Source: Betaproteobacteria bacterium
Lineage (GTDB): Bacteria > Pseudomonadota > Gammaproteobacteria > Burkholderiales > Burkholderiaceae
Assembly: GCA_018969885.1 (NCBI GenBank)
Contig: JAGWXN010000217.1
Span: 1-5,692 of the forward strand
Length of the DNA stretch: 5,692 nt
Direction: 5' to 3'
How positions within the stretch are numbered: position 1 is the first letter of the stretch; each line of letters opens with the position of its first letter. Position numbers and translations under genes: made by a program. The notes beneath the pieces were generated by a model, which did no database searches, was not told where the DNA came from, and saw nothing but the letters and a program-made list of their open reading frames with translations. Positions 1 to 5,662 of this stretch are shown piece by piece.

Positions 1-8
1 CCGGTTAA

Positions 9-926
9 ATGAGCACTATCCTTGTTACAGGACTGAATGGACTGATTGGCCGGGCGGTGGCCGACCGGCTGGTTCGCGATGGCCGATCCATCGTTGGGAT
101 GGACCAGCGGGTGAGCTCCCACGAGCCCTTTCCGGTGCTGGCGCACGACTTGCCGGATCCGCACCGTTGGCATGAGGTGATCCAGCGTTTTGGCATCACC
201 GACATTATTCATCCGGGAGGTATCTCGGGGCCCATGCTGCTCCCGGATGCGCCAGCCCGGATTGTCGACATCAACCTCGCGGGTGTCGCGGGCCTCCTTG
301 AAGCGGCGCGCATTCACCGCATCCGCCGGGTGGTCTGTTTCTCCTCAGTCGTGGCCTATGGCGATCAGCCCGACCTGTCGCCGGTCACCGAGCGCACCGT
401 GCTGCAACCCACCACGATGTACGGCGCGACCAAGGCGGCGGGCGATGCGCTCATCAATGCCTATCATGCGCAATTCGGGGTCGATGCGGTGTCGCTACGC
501 GTGGCTGGCTGCTATGGTCCCGGGCGGGTGACGCCCTGCGTGATCCGGCAAACCCTGGAGGCGGGATTGCGCGGGGAGGCTGCGCGGTTTCGAAGTGACC
601 CGCGGCGGACGCGACAGTTCGTCTATGTTGATGATGTCGTCGATGCAGTGGTGGCTGCGTTGGATACGCCTGCACTCACTCAACGCACTTACAACCTCGG
701 ACCAGGCGTGGCGCACAGCCTCTCAGAGGTCGAGGCTGCGATTCGCTCCTGTCTGCCTCAGGCCCGCATCATCGACGATCCGAACGGCGCAATGCTGGGT
801 AGTTTCGGCTTGGGGGTGCTCAGCATCGAGGCTGCGCAGCGCGATCTCGCGTTCTCGCCGCGCATGCCGCTCGCTGAAGGCGTGAAGCGCACGCTAGCCT
901 GGGTCAGGCAGCGCGGAGTCGGTTGA
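9..926 (+). CDS. NAD-dependent epimerase/dehydratase family protein (extended SDR)
   Basis: A 305-residue extended short-chain dehydrogenase/reductase, probably cytosolic and acting on a sugar nucleotide or similar polyol substrate. Seen directly: the Rossmann motif TGLNGLIG at residues 7-14; Asp32 at the end of the second strand, which in this family usually means NAD rather than NADP; SSVVAYG at 112-118 with the catalytic Ser region; the catalytic pair Tyr138 and Lys142 in YGATK; and FVYVDD at 204-209, typical of UDP-glucose 4-epimerase-like members. The length is close to that of the shorter epimerases (about 310-340). The strand-4 motif reads HPGGISGP (68-75), where most relatives have His-x-Ala-Ala, so the substrate may be non-standard. 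The ATG lies directly after a TAA (6-8) and also forms an ATGA overlap (9-12), so an upstream gene may be coupled to it. No Shine-Dalgarno can be judged so near the edge. The family is certain; the substrate is not known. Confidence 0.9.
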   Translation: MSTILVTGLNGLIGRAVADRLVRDGRSIVGMDQRVSSHEPFPVLAHDLPDPHRWHEVIQRFGITDIIHPGGISGPMLLPDAPARIVDINLAGVAGLLEAARIHRIRRVVCFSSVVAYGDQPDLSPVTERTVLQPTTMYGATKAAGDALINAYHAQFGVDAVSLRVAGCYGPGRVTPCVIRQTLEAGLRGEAARFRSDPRRTRQFVYVDDVVDAVVAALDTPALTQRTYNLGPGVAHSLSEVEAAIRSCLPQARIIDDPNGAMLGSFGLGVLSIEAAQRDLAFSPRMPLAEGVKRTLAWVRQRGVG

Positions 927-959
927 ATCGTCTTCGGGTTGGGTGCGGATGCGGCCCGT

Positions 960-1472
960 TTATACATCGCGTACATGCCGCAGCAGCTGGAACGATACCC
1001 GCCAGCGCTGCCCGTCGCAGTCGATCGTGGCGGTCTGCGCGTTGACCCGGGTGATCACGCCGATCCGCGGTTGCAGATGACGATCGTCGAAACTCACCCG
1101 GTCGCCGGTCCGGAACGACTCGCGCGTCGGTTTGGGCGGGGGCGAGGGCGGCGGGTCGCTCGCCAGGTCAGCTGGGCTCGAGGCATCCGGCTCGATTGCC
1201 ACATACGGCAGCTTCCAGTGCTGGCGAAGCGCATCGTCGCGAACGACCGCATGGCGATCCTGTAGATCCACCACCCGACCGCTTCGCATCGCGAGTTCGG
1301 CGGTGTTGTTACGATGATCAACGAAACGGACAGCCTGGCCGACATGCAGCCGGGTGCGGACGTCAAGAATGCGTCGTGGATCGGTCAGCAGTCGATCAAG
1401 TACCAGGCTCAGGTGATAGAGGTCGACGCTGCGGGAGCGATGGAGAGCCTCCAGGGTGTCGGGATTGATCAT
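960..1472 (-). CDS. Hypothetical protein with two SH3/KOW-like modules
   Basis: A 170-residue soluble protein of unknown function. The start at 1472 is preferred over a longer in-frame one at 1535 because AGGAGAGG lies 6 nt upstream. Residues 1-40 are a helical N-terminus rich in Leu and Arg (VDLYHLSLVLDRLL at 16-29). Two similar beta-rich modules follow: module 1 at about 44-95 (VGQAVRF, then GRVVDLQDRHAVVRD, then WKLPYVAI) and module 2 at about 122-167 (TGDRVSF, then GVITRVNAQTATIDCDG, then WRVSFQLLRHV). Each runs Gly-x-x-Val-x-Phe, a Gly-Val strand pair, then Trp-(Lys/Arg)-(Leu/Val). The linker at 96-117 is rich in Pro, Ser and Asp. This pattern resembles small SH3-like barrels (KOW/Tudor type) that bind nucleic acid or proteins, but that role is inferred. 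There is no signal peptide or membrane segment. It converges on the SDR gene with a 33-bp gap and diverges from the glutathione transferase. Confidence 0.75.
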   Translation of the reverse strand: MINPDTLEALHRSRSVDLYHLSLVLDRLLTDPRRILDVRTRLHVGQAVRFVDHRNNTAELAMRSGRVVDLQDRHAVVRDDALRQHWKLPYVAIEPDASSPADLASDPPPSPPPKPTRESFRTGDRVSFDDRHLQPRIGVITRVNAQTATIDCDGQRWRVSFQLLRHVRDV

Positions 1473-1478
1473 CAGTCG

Positions 1479-1486
1479 CCTCTCCT
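1479..1486 (-). promoter_or_regulatory. Ribosome binding site that sets the start of the two-module protein
   Basis: On the minus strand this reads AGGAGAGG, 6 nt before the ATG at 1472. It decides between that start and the in-frame ATG 63 nt further upstream at 1535, which would add 21 basic residues without resemblance to the rest of the protein. Confidence 0.7.
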
Positions 1487-1585
1487 GGGCCGGTCGTGGA
1501 AAATGAACAGCATACCGTTTCGGTGGACGCTTCACGGGTCGCCTTATGTCCGTGCTCCGCAGTATCGTTTGCCATTCCCATCATC

Positions 1586-1589
1586 GGAG
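1586..1589 (+). promoter_or_regulatory. Ribosome binding site that sets the start of the glutathione transferase
   Basis: GGAG lies 7 nt before the ATG at 1597. This favours that start over the in-frame ATG at 1546. It also places the protein so that IDLYTWNTPNG aligns with the N-terminus of YfcG-type enzymes. Confidence 0.65.
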
Positions 1590-1596
1590 TCCGCCC

Positions 1597-2229
1597 ATGG
1601 CTGCCCCCATCGATCTCTACACTTGGAATACGCCCAACGGACGCAAGATCAGCGTTGCCCTTGAAGAAATGGGTCTGCCCTACGCGGTACATCCAGTGGA
1701 CATCACCAAAGGGCGTCAGCACGACGCGTCGTTTCTTCGAATCAGTCCGAATAACCGCATTCCGGCCATCGTCGATCATGATGGCCCGGGAGGCGAGCCA
1801 CTCAGCGTTTTCGAGTCGGGCGCGATCCTCATTTATCTGGCCGAAAAAACCGGTCGCTTCCTGCCGGTTGACCGCCGTGCGCGCGTGCAGGCGCTGGAGT
1901 GGCTGATGTGGCAGATGGGCGGGTTCGGTCCCATGCCCGGGCAGGTGCACCATTTTCTGGGGGTGAGCGACCCGCAGGATCAGCGCTATGGGCTCGAGCG
2001 CTACAGCAAGGAAACGCATCGCCTCTACGGCGTCATGAATAAGCGGCTGGGTACGCACGAATTCTTTGCCGGCGAGCTTTCAATTGCCGACTTTGCCATT
2101 CTCGGCTGGGCCTGGCGGCACGAGCGCCATCAGGTTGACTTGAATGCCTACCCCAATGTGAAACGCTGGTACGACCAGATGATGGCAAGGCCTGCGGTTC
2201 AGCGTGGCTTTGCGGTGGGGATGAACTAA
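1597..2229 (+). CDS. yfcG: Nu-class (YfcG-like) glutathione transferase / disulfide-bond reductase
   Basis: A 210-residue cytosolic protein, close to the 215 residues of E. coli YfcG, whose known activity is glutathione-dependent disulfide reduction with weak classical transferase activity. The thioredoxin-like N-domain (about 1-88) starts with IDLYTWNTPNG; Thr12 and Asn14 match the TPN residues that contact glutathione in YfcG. NNRIPAI at 52-58 holds the cis-Pro56 loop, and FESGAI at 72-77 is the gamma-glutamyl site with Glu73 and Ser74. The helical C-domain (about 92-210) contains GQVHHF (115-120), LERY with Arg135 at the place of the YfcG active-site Arg, and the SIADF capping box (162-166). 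There is no cysteine anywhere in the protein, as in YfcG. An ATG at 1546 would add 17 unrelated residues and lacks the ribosome site seen before 1597. The gene appears monocistronic, diverging from the two-module protein and ending in a hairpin. The subfamily is clear; the physiological substrate is not. Confidence 0.93.
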   Translation: MAAPIDLYTWNTPNGRKISVALEEMGLPYAVHPVDITKGRQHDASFLRISPNNRIPAIVDHDGPGGEPLSVFESGAILIYLAEKTGRFLPVDRRARVQALEWLMWQMGGFGPMPGQVHHFLGVSDPQDQRYGLERYSKETHRLYGVMNKRLGTHEFFAGELSIADFAILGWAWRHERHQVDLNAYPNVKRWYDQMMARPAVQRGFAVGMN

Positions 2230-2233
2230 ACGA

Positions 2234-2251
2234 AGGGGGCGCAGGCCCCCT
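2234..2251. terminator. Convergent, probably bidirectional hairpin terminator
   Basis: A perfect 7-bp GC stem (AGGGGGC / GCCCCCT) with a 4-nt GCAG loop starts 5 nt after the glutathione transferase stop. Two more CG pairs could form across a bulged A. On the plus strand it is followed by CGTGGTTAT, a poor T-tract. On the minus strand it is followed by TCGTTTAG, which is better for stopping sbtA transcripts. Its position between convergent genes fits a shared terminator; efficiency is inferred. Confidence 0.65.
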
Positions 2252-2268
2252 CGTGGTTATACGCTTCA

Positions 2269-2302
2269 CCGGTCTGCCGAGCTCACGGGTCTGCCGCGCT
2301 CA
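2269..2302. repeat. 17-bp imperfect tandem duplication over the sbtA stop codon
   Basis: Two adjacent 17-bp units match at 15 of 17 positions: CCGGTCTGCCGAGCTCA (2269-2285) and CGGGTCTGCCGCGCTCA (2286-2302). The second unit ends with the reverse complement of the sbtA TGA stop, so the minus strand carries TGA triplets at 17-nt steps (2302, 2285, 2268). It looks like a small slippage duplication at the 3' end of the gene. Confidence 0.7.
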
Positions 2303-3307
2303 GCCCAGCACCGCCGCCGCCGCCCAGCTGTAGAGCGGAATGCCCGCCAGTAGATTGATAGGAAAGGTGATGCCCAGCGACAGGCCGCAGTAAAGCGCGG
2401 GGTTGGCTTCGGGAATCGCCTGGCGCATGACGGCTGGCACCACGATGTAGGACGCGCTTGCCGACAACACCATGAGGAGCGCGGCATCGGTGGCGGGTAG
2501 CCGGAGGGCGGCGCCCAGAGCCAGGGCGAGCGCGGCATGCACGATCGGTGCGAGCACCGCGTAGGCGATGAGAAGCGGGGGCGCCTTGCGTGCGTCACCG
2601 AGATTGCGCGCCACGGTGAGGCCCATGTCGAGCAGGAAAAAGGCGAGCATTCCCTTGAACAGATCGATCGAAAACGGCTGCATGACCGCGCGTCCGGACT
2701 CGCCGCTTAGCATGCCCACCATGAGCCCTCCGATCAGGAGCAGATGTGAACCGTTGGTGAGTGACTCATGAAGAATGCGCCCAATCTGCGAGCCCGCGCC
2801 TGGCCCGGTGAGCGTGACCACCGCTGCGTTGCCTCCCGGCAAAAGTGACCTTGCGCTGTGTTCGGTGCGTAGCGCGTTCGCAATGAGCACCGCGACCAGA
2901 ATGGCGGGTGACTCCATGAGTACCAGTGCGACCGCCATGTGACCGCCCGCTGGCGTGCCCAGGTCTTCAAGATACTGCGCCGCCGTGAGAAAAGTGACCG
3001 CACTGACCGATCCATAAGACGCTGCGATGGCGGCTGCATCGAAGCGGCCAATACGGTGTCTGAGCACGAAATACCCTAGGATCGGGGCAATTAGAGCCAT
3101 CAGCACGGCGCCAAGAAGGCTGGCCGCGACAGACACGGTGAGGCCAGACTCTGCGAGCGCAAAACCGCCTTTCAAGCCGAGCGCCATCAACAGGTAGAGC
3201 GACAGGAATCGGGCGATGGGTGCCGGAATTTCCAGATCGGATCGGATCAGACCGGCGAACACACCGAAGACAAAGAACAAGATGGCAGGATCGAGCAGTG
3301 CGGGCAT
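2300..3307 (-). CDS. sbtA: SbtA-type sodium-dependent bicarbonate symporter
   Basis: A 335-residue inner-membrane protein of the SbtA family, which in cyanobacteria imports bicarbonate together with sodium at high affinity. Nearly every family signature is visible: DPAILFFVFGVFAG (6-19), SDLEIP (23-28), FLSLYLLMALGLKGG (34-48), YGSVSAVTFLTAA (98-110), MESPAI (131-136), LLDMGL (225-230), SASASYIVVPAVMR (282-295), PEANPALY (299-306) and FPINLLAGIPLY (315-326). The two YGSVSA and SASASY segments sit at equivalent places in the two inverted five-helix halves and belong to the substrate and sodium site in known SbtA structures. The protein is shorter than Synechocystis SbtA (374), partly through a compact central cytosolic loop (about 146-180). 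The start has GGAGGT 8 nt upstream. It is divergent from a LysR regulator, and no sbtB-like gene is adjacent. Transport of bicarbonate by this protein is inferred from the family. Confidence 0.93.
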   Translation of the reverse strand: MPALLDPAILFFVFGVFAGLIRSDLEIPAPIARFLSLYLLMALGLKGGFALAESGLTVSVAASLLGAVLMALIAPILGYFVLRHRIGRFDAAAIAASYGSVSAVTFLTAAQYLEDLGTPAGGHMAVALVLMESPAILVAVLIANALRTEHSARSLLPGGNAAVVTLTGPGAGSQIGRILHESLTNGSHLLLIGGLMVGMLSGESGRAVMQPFSIDLFKGMLAFFLLDMGLTVARNLGDARKAPPLLIAYAVLAPIVHAALALALGAALRLPATDAALLMVLSASASYIVVPAVMRQAIPEANPALYCGLSLGITFPINLLAGIPLYSWAAAAVLG

Positions 3308-3315
3308 GGTGTTTA

Positions 3316-3321
3316 ACCTCC
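3316..3321 (-). promoter_or_regulatory. Strong ribosome binding site of sbtA
   Basis: The minus strand reads GGAGGT, 8 nt before the sbtA ATG at 3307. This near-consensus site contrasts with the absence of one before the divergent LysR gene and before kynU. Confidence 0.75.
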
Positions 3322-3360
3322 ACCGCGATTGTCGTCAAAGACCAATTACCTTGTAAAATT

Positions 3361-3392
3361 GATATTTATATACTTATGTATCAGTAAATATC
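3361..3392. promoter_or_regulatory. Candidate LysR-type operator: nested inverted repeats
   Basis: An outer perfect 8-bp dyad GATATTTA (3361-3368) / TAAATATC (3385-3392) is separated by 16 bp. Within it lies a smaller dyad ATAC-N4-GTAT (3370-3381), centred only 1 bp away. LysR-family proteins commonly bind AT-rich interrupted dyads with a T-N11-A core in the promoter they share with a divergent target gene. One T-N11-A fit is T3371 to A3383. The candidate overlaps the possible -10 elements, which suits autoregulation. Chance dyads are easier in AT-rich DNA, so this is a moderate claim. Confidence 0.5.
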
Positions 3393-3397
3393 GATAT

Positions 3398-4318
3398 ATG
3401 AATACGCTCACTCCTCGTCAGATGCGGCTTTTTCTTGCACTTGCGCAAACCGGTAGCGTGAGTGCGGCTGCGCGCCTCATGCACATCACCCAACCCACTG
3501 CCTCGATGCAGTTACGCGAAATCACGAGCACCGTTGGCATGCCGCTCTACGAGGTCATCTCCCGAAAGGTCAGGCTGACCGAGGCTGGCCTTGAGCTCGC
3601 GCGTACCGTTCGCCTCGTGGCGGAGGAATGGGATCAGTTCGCGCAGCGAATCGATGCCATGCGAGGACTCAGGCGGGGGCGTCTGCGGGTCGCCATCGTG
3701 AGCACTGCCGAATATTTCGTCCCCCGCCTGGTGGGCTCTTTTTGCCGCCGGTATCCCGAAATCGAGGTCTCTCTCGAGGTGCAAAACCGGGACGGCGTGA
3801 TGAGGCGCCTGCGCGAGGGACTGGATGACCTCTATGTCATGTCCATGCCGCCCGAAGACATCGAGCTCGACGATCAGATCTTCATGGCCAATCCCCTGGT
3901 CCTGATTGCGGCCACCGGCGATCCGCTGCTCCGCGGTGCGGGGTCCCTCGCGCTCGCAACACTGTCCTCACAGCGGTTCATCCTACGGGAGCCTGGATCG
4001 GGCACCCGCATGGCGGTTGATCGCTATTTCCGTCGCCGGGGGTTCCGGCCGCGCGTGCGGCTGGAGCTCGGCAGTAACGAAGCCGTCAAGGAAGCGGTGG
4101 CGGGCGGATTGGGGCTGGGCGTGGTGTCGCGGCACACGCTTCACGGGCGCGAGCGCGAAGACGGTGTGGCGGTGCTTCAGGTTGAAGGTTTTCCCGTCAA
4201 TTCATCCTGGCATGTCGTGCACCCTCGCGCACGCCAGGTGTCGCCGATTGCGGCTGCGTTTCGCGAGCACCTGCTGTCAGGCGAGCCAACGAGCCGTCGT
4301 TCGCCGCGGTCGAACTGA
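3398..4318 (+). CDS. LysR-family transcriptional regulator, CbbR/CmpR-like
   Basis: A 306-residue cytosolic DNA-binding regulator of usual LysR length. The winged helix-turn-helix lies at about residues 4-63, with GSVSAAARLMHITQPTASMQ (19-38) as the helix-turn-helix core and the LTEAG wing at 60-64. A linker helix follows, then the effector-binding domain from about residue 95. Segments STAEYFVPRLVGSFCRRYPE (102-121) and LEVQNR (126-131), together with LREPGSGTR (196-204), are typical of the CbbR/CmpR branch that controls CO2-fixation and bicarbonate-uptake genes. Its divergent placement next to sbtA makes sbtA the natural target. The ATG at 3398 is chosen because LTPRQMRLFLALAQ aligns with the family start; an upstream in-frame TTG (3329) would add 23 residues translated from the promoter region. 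No Shine-Dalgarno precedes the ATG, so translation may be weak or leaderless. The effector and the regulated genes are inferred. Confidence 0.93.
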   Translation: MNTLTPRQMRLFLALAQTGSVSAAARLMHITQPTASMQLREITSTVGMPLYEVISRKVRLTEAGLELARTVRLVAEEWDQFAQRIDAMRGLRRGRLRVAIVSTAEYFVPRLVGSFCRRYPEIEVSLEVQNRDGVMRRLREGLDDLYVMSMPPEDIELDDQIFMANPLVLIAATGDPLLRGAGSLALATLSSQRFILREPGSGTRMAVDRYFRRRGFRPRVRLELGSNEAVKEAVAGGLGLGVVSRHTLHGREREDGVAVLQVEGFPVNSSWHVVHPRARQVSPIAAAFREHLLSGEPTSRRSPRSN

Positions 4319-4350
4319 CGGCGCCCATTGCCAGCCGATACCCTCCAAAC

Positions 4351-5652
4351 ATGACAACGCATCCTTACGCTCGCCTGCCTGACAGCCTGAACGACTGCCT
4401 GGCGCTCGACCATCACGATCCGCTTCGCGCCTTGAGCAAGCAGTTCACCCTGCCCGAGGGAATCATCTACCTCGATGGCAATTCCCTGGGCGCCCTGCCG
4501 CAGGCGACCGCGGCACGAGTCAACGATGCGGTCACCCGGCAGTGGGGTCGGGGCCTGATTCGCAGCTGGAACGAAGCGGGGTGGTTTGAACTGTCGCAGC
4601 GCGTGGGCGACCGGATCGCGCGTCTGATTGGCGCGGGGGAGGGCGAGGTGCTGGCGGTGGATGGCACCTCCATCAACCTCTACAAGGTCTTGTGCGCGGC
4701 GCTCGATCTTGCGTCGGCGCGATGCGCGGGGCCGCTCACCGTATTGAGTGAAGGGGGCAACTTCCCCACCGATCTCTACATCGCCGAAGGGGTGTGCCGT
4801 GAGCGGGGTGCCTTGCTCCGCTGCGTAGACTACGCTGGGCTCAACGCAGCCCTTGCAGCCGGCGTCGATGTGGTCATGCTCACCCACGTCAATTATCGAA
4901 CCGGCGCCATGCACGACATGGCCGCGCTCACTCGCTGTGCGCAGGCGGCCGGCGCGTTGGTGATCTGGGATCTCGCGCACAGCGCAGGGGCGGTGCCAGT
5001 GGATCTGCATGCGGCCAACGCCGACTTCGCTGTCGGCTGCGGTTACAAATACCTGAATGGCGGACCCGGCGCACCGGGCTTTGTATGGGTCCATCCGCGC
5101 CATGCCGACCGTGCGCTGCAGCCGCTTTCAGGATGGTGGGGGCACGCAGCGCCGTTCGCCTTCACGCCGGGCTATCGCCCAGCGCCAGGCATCCTTCGCT
5201 ACCAGTGCGGCTCGCAACCCATCCTCAGCCTGGTTGCACTCGACGAAGGGGTCAAGAGTGTGCTCGCGGCCGAGCCGCTGGGGGGCATCACGGCGCTCCG
5301 CGCCAAGTCGCTCGCGCTCACCGAACTTTTCATTCGGCGCGTTGAACCATTGCTGGCCGCGCATGGTTTGGGTTTGGCCACGCCCCGTGAGCACGCTGCG
5401 CGGGGTTCACAGGTGAGCCTCACGCGAAGCGAAGGCGCCTTTGAAATCATTCAGGCGCTGATCGCGCGTGGCGTCATCGGCGACTTCCGTGCGGGCGACG
5501 CGAGCGGGCACCCCGACATCCTGCGCTTTGGCTTTACGCCGCTTTATGTCGGGTTTGCCGATGTCTGGCGCGCGGCTGACCACCTTCATGCGGTCATGGC
5601 GAGCAGCGAGTGGCGCGCGCCGCAGTTCGCTTTGCGGCGCGCCGTCACCTGA
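4351..5652 (+). CDS. kynU: Kynureninase
   Basis: A 433-residue PLP enzyme (Pseudomonas fluorescens KynU is 416) that cleaves L-kynurenine to anthranilate and L-alanine in aerobic tryptophan breakdown (EC 3.7.1.3). Seen: YLDGNSLGALP (40-50), GLIRSWNEAGW (68-78), DGTSINLYK (104-112), NFPTDLYIAEG (137-147), MLTHVNY (176-182), WDLAHSAGAVPVDLH (206-220), GYKYLNGGPG (231-240) and FGFTPLY (393-399). Lys233 is the expected Schiff-base lysine, Asp207 the residue facing the pyridine nitrogen, and Tyr232 and Trp262 (SGWWGH) line the phosphate and substrate site. Trp73 matches the bacterial kynurenine-type enzyme rather than the human 3-hydroxykynurenine type; Ser288 stands where P. fluorescens has Thr and human has Asn. 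The N-terminus is about 9 residues longer than the Pseudomonas protein. The gene lies 32 bp after the LysR gene without a recognisable Shine-Dalgarno, so co-transcription is plausible. No kynA or kynB is in the window. Confidence 0.96.
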   Translation: MTTHPYARLPDSLNDCLALDHHDPLRALSKQFTLPEGIIYLDGNSLGALPQATAARVNDAVTRQWGRGLIRSWNEAGWFELSQRVGDRIARLIGAGEGEVLAVDGTSINLYKVLCAALDLASARCAGPLTVLSEGGNFPTDLYIAEGVCRERGALLRCVDYAGLNAALAAGVDVVMLTHVNYRTGAMHDMAALTRCAQAAGALVIWDLAHSAGAVPVDLHAANADFAVGCGYKYLNGGPGAPGFVWVHPRHADRALQPLSGWWGHAAPFAFTPGYRPAPGILRYQCGSQPILSLVALDEGVKSVLAAEPLGGITALRAKSLALTELFIRRVEPLLAAHGLGLATPREHAARGSQVSLTRSEGAFEIIQALIARGVIGDFRAGDASGHPDILRFGFTPLYVGFADVWRAADHLHAVMASSEWRAPQFALRRAVT

Positions 5653-5662
5653 CGCCACGCGG

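Larger units (their letters stand above)
3308..3397. promoter_or_regulatory. Divergent sbtA / LysR-regulator control region
   Basis: A 90-bp intergenic region must carry the promoters of both genes. The part at 3351-3397 has only 8 G/C in 47 bases, a sharp contrast with the GC-rich flanks. A possible -10 for the regulator is TATACT (3369-3374), with only a weak -35 match, TTACCT, 17 bp upstream (3346-3351). A minus-strand TATAAA (3365-3370) could serve sbtA but lacks a good -35, as would be expected of an activator-dependent promoter. Promoter positions are inferred. Confidence 0.65.

Noticed and set aside
927..959. Terminator between the convergent SDR and two-module genes
   Set aside because: The 33-bp gap shows no clear stem-loop or T-tract.
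939..1265. 108-residue plus-strand frame over the two-module protein
   Set aside because: The minus-strand frame here has structured repeat modules and a good ribosome site, while the plus frame is Arg/Gly-rich and featureless.
1473..1535. 21-residue N-terminal extension of the two-module protein
   Set aside because: The strong AGGAGAGG site sits directly before the internal ATG at 1472, and the extension is basic and unlike the rest of the protein.
1473..1596. Specific sigma-70 promoters in the 124-bp divergent gap before the glutathione transferase
   Set aside because: Candidates such as TATCGT (1563-1568) or a minus-strand TATGCT lack a convincing -35 at proper spacing, so none is listed although a promoter must exist here or nearby.
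1396..2058. 220-residue open frame on the minus strand across the divergent intergenic region and the glutathione transferase
   Set aside because: It crosses the promoter region and lies antisense to a clear YfcG-like gene. No motifs or ribosome site support it.
3329..3397. 23-residue N-terminal extension of the LysR regulator from a TTG
   Set aside because: It would translate the AT-rich promoter and the dyads; LysR proteins normally begin a few residues before the first helix, as the ATG at 3398 does.
4177..5103. 308-residue open frame on the minus strand opposite the LysR end and kynU
   Set aside because: It lies antisense to well-recognised LysR and kynureninase coding sequence, has low-complexity Arg/Ala/Gly-rich composition, and shows no family motif. 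It is a typical GC-rich shadow frame.
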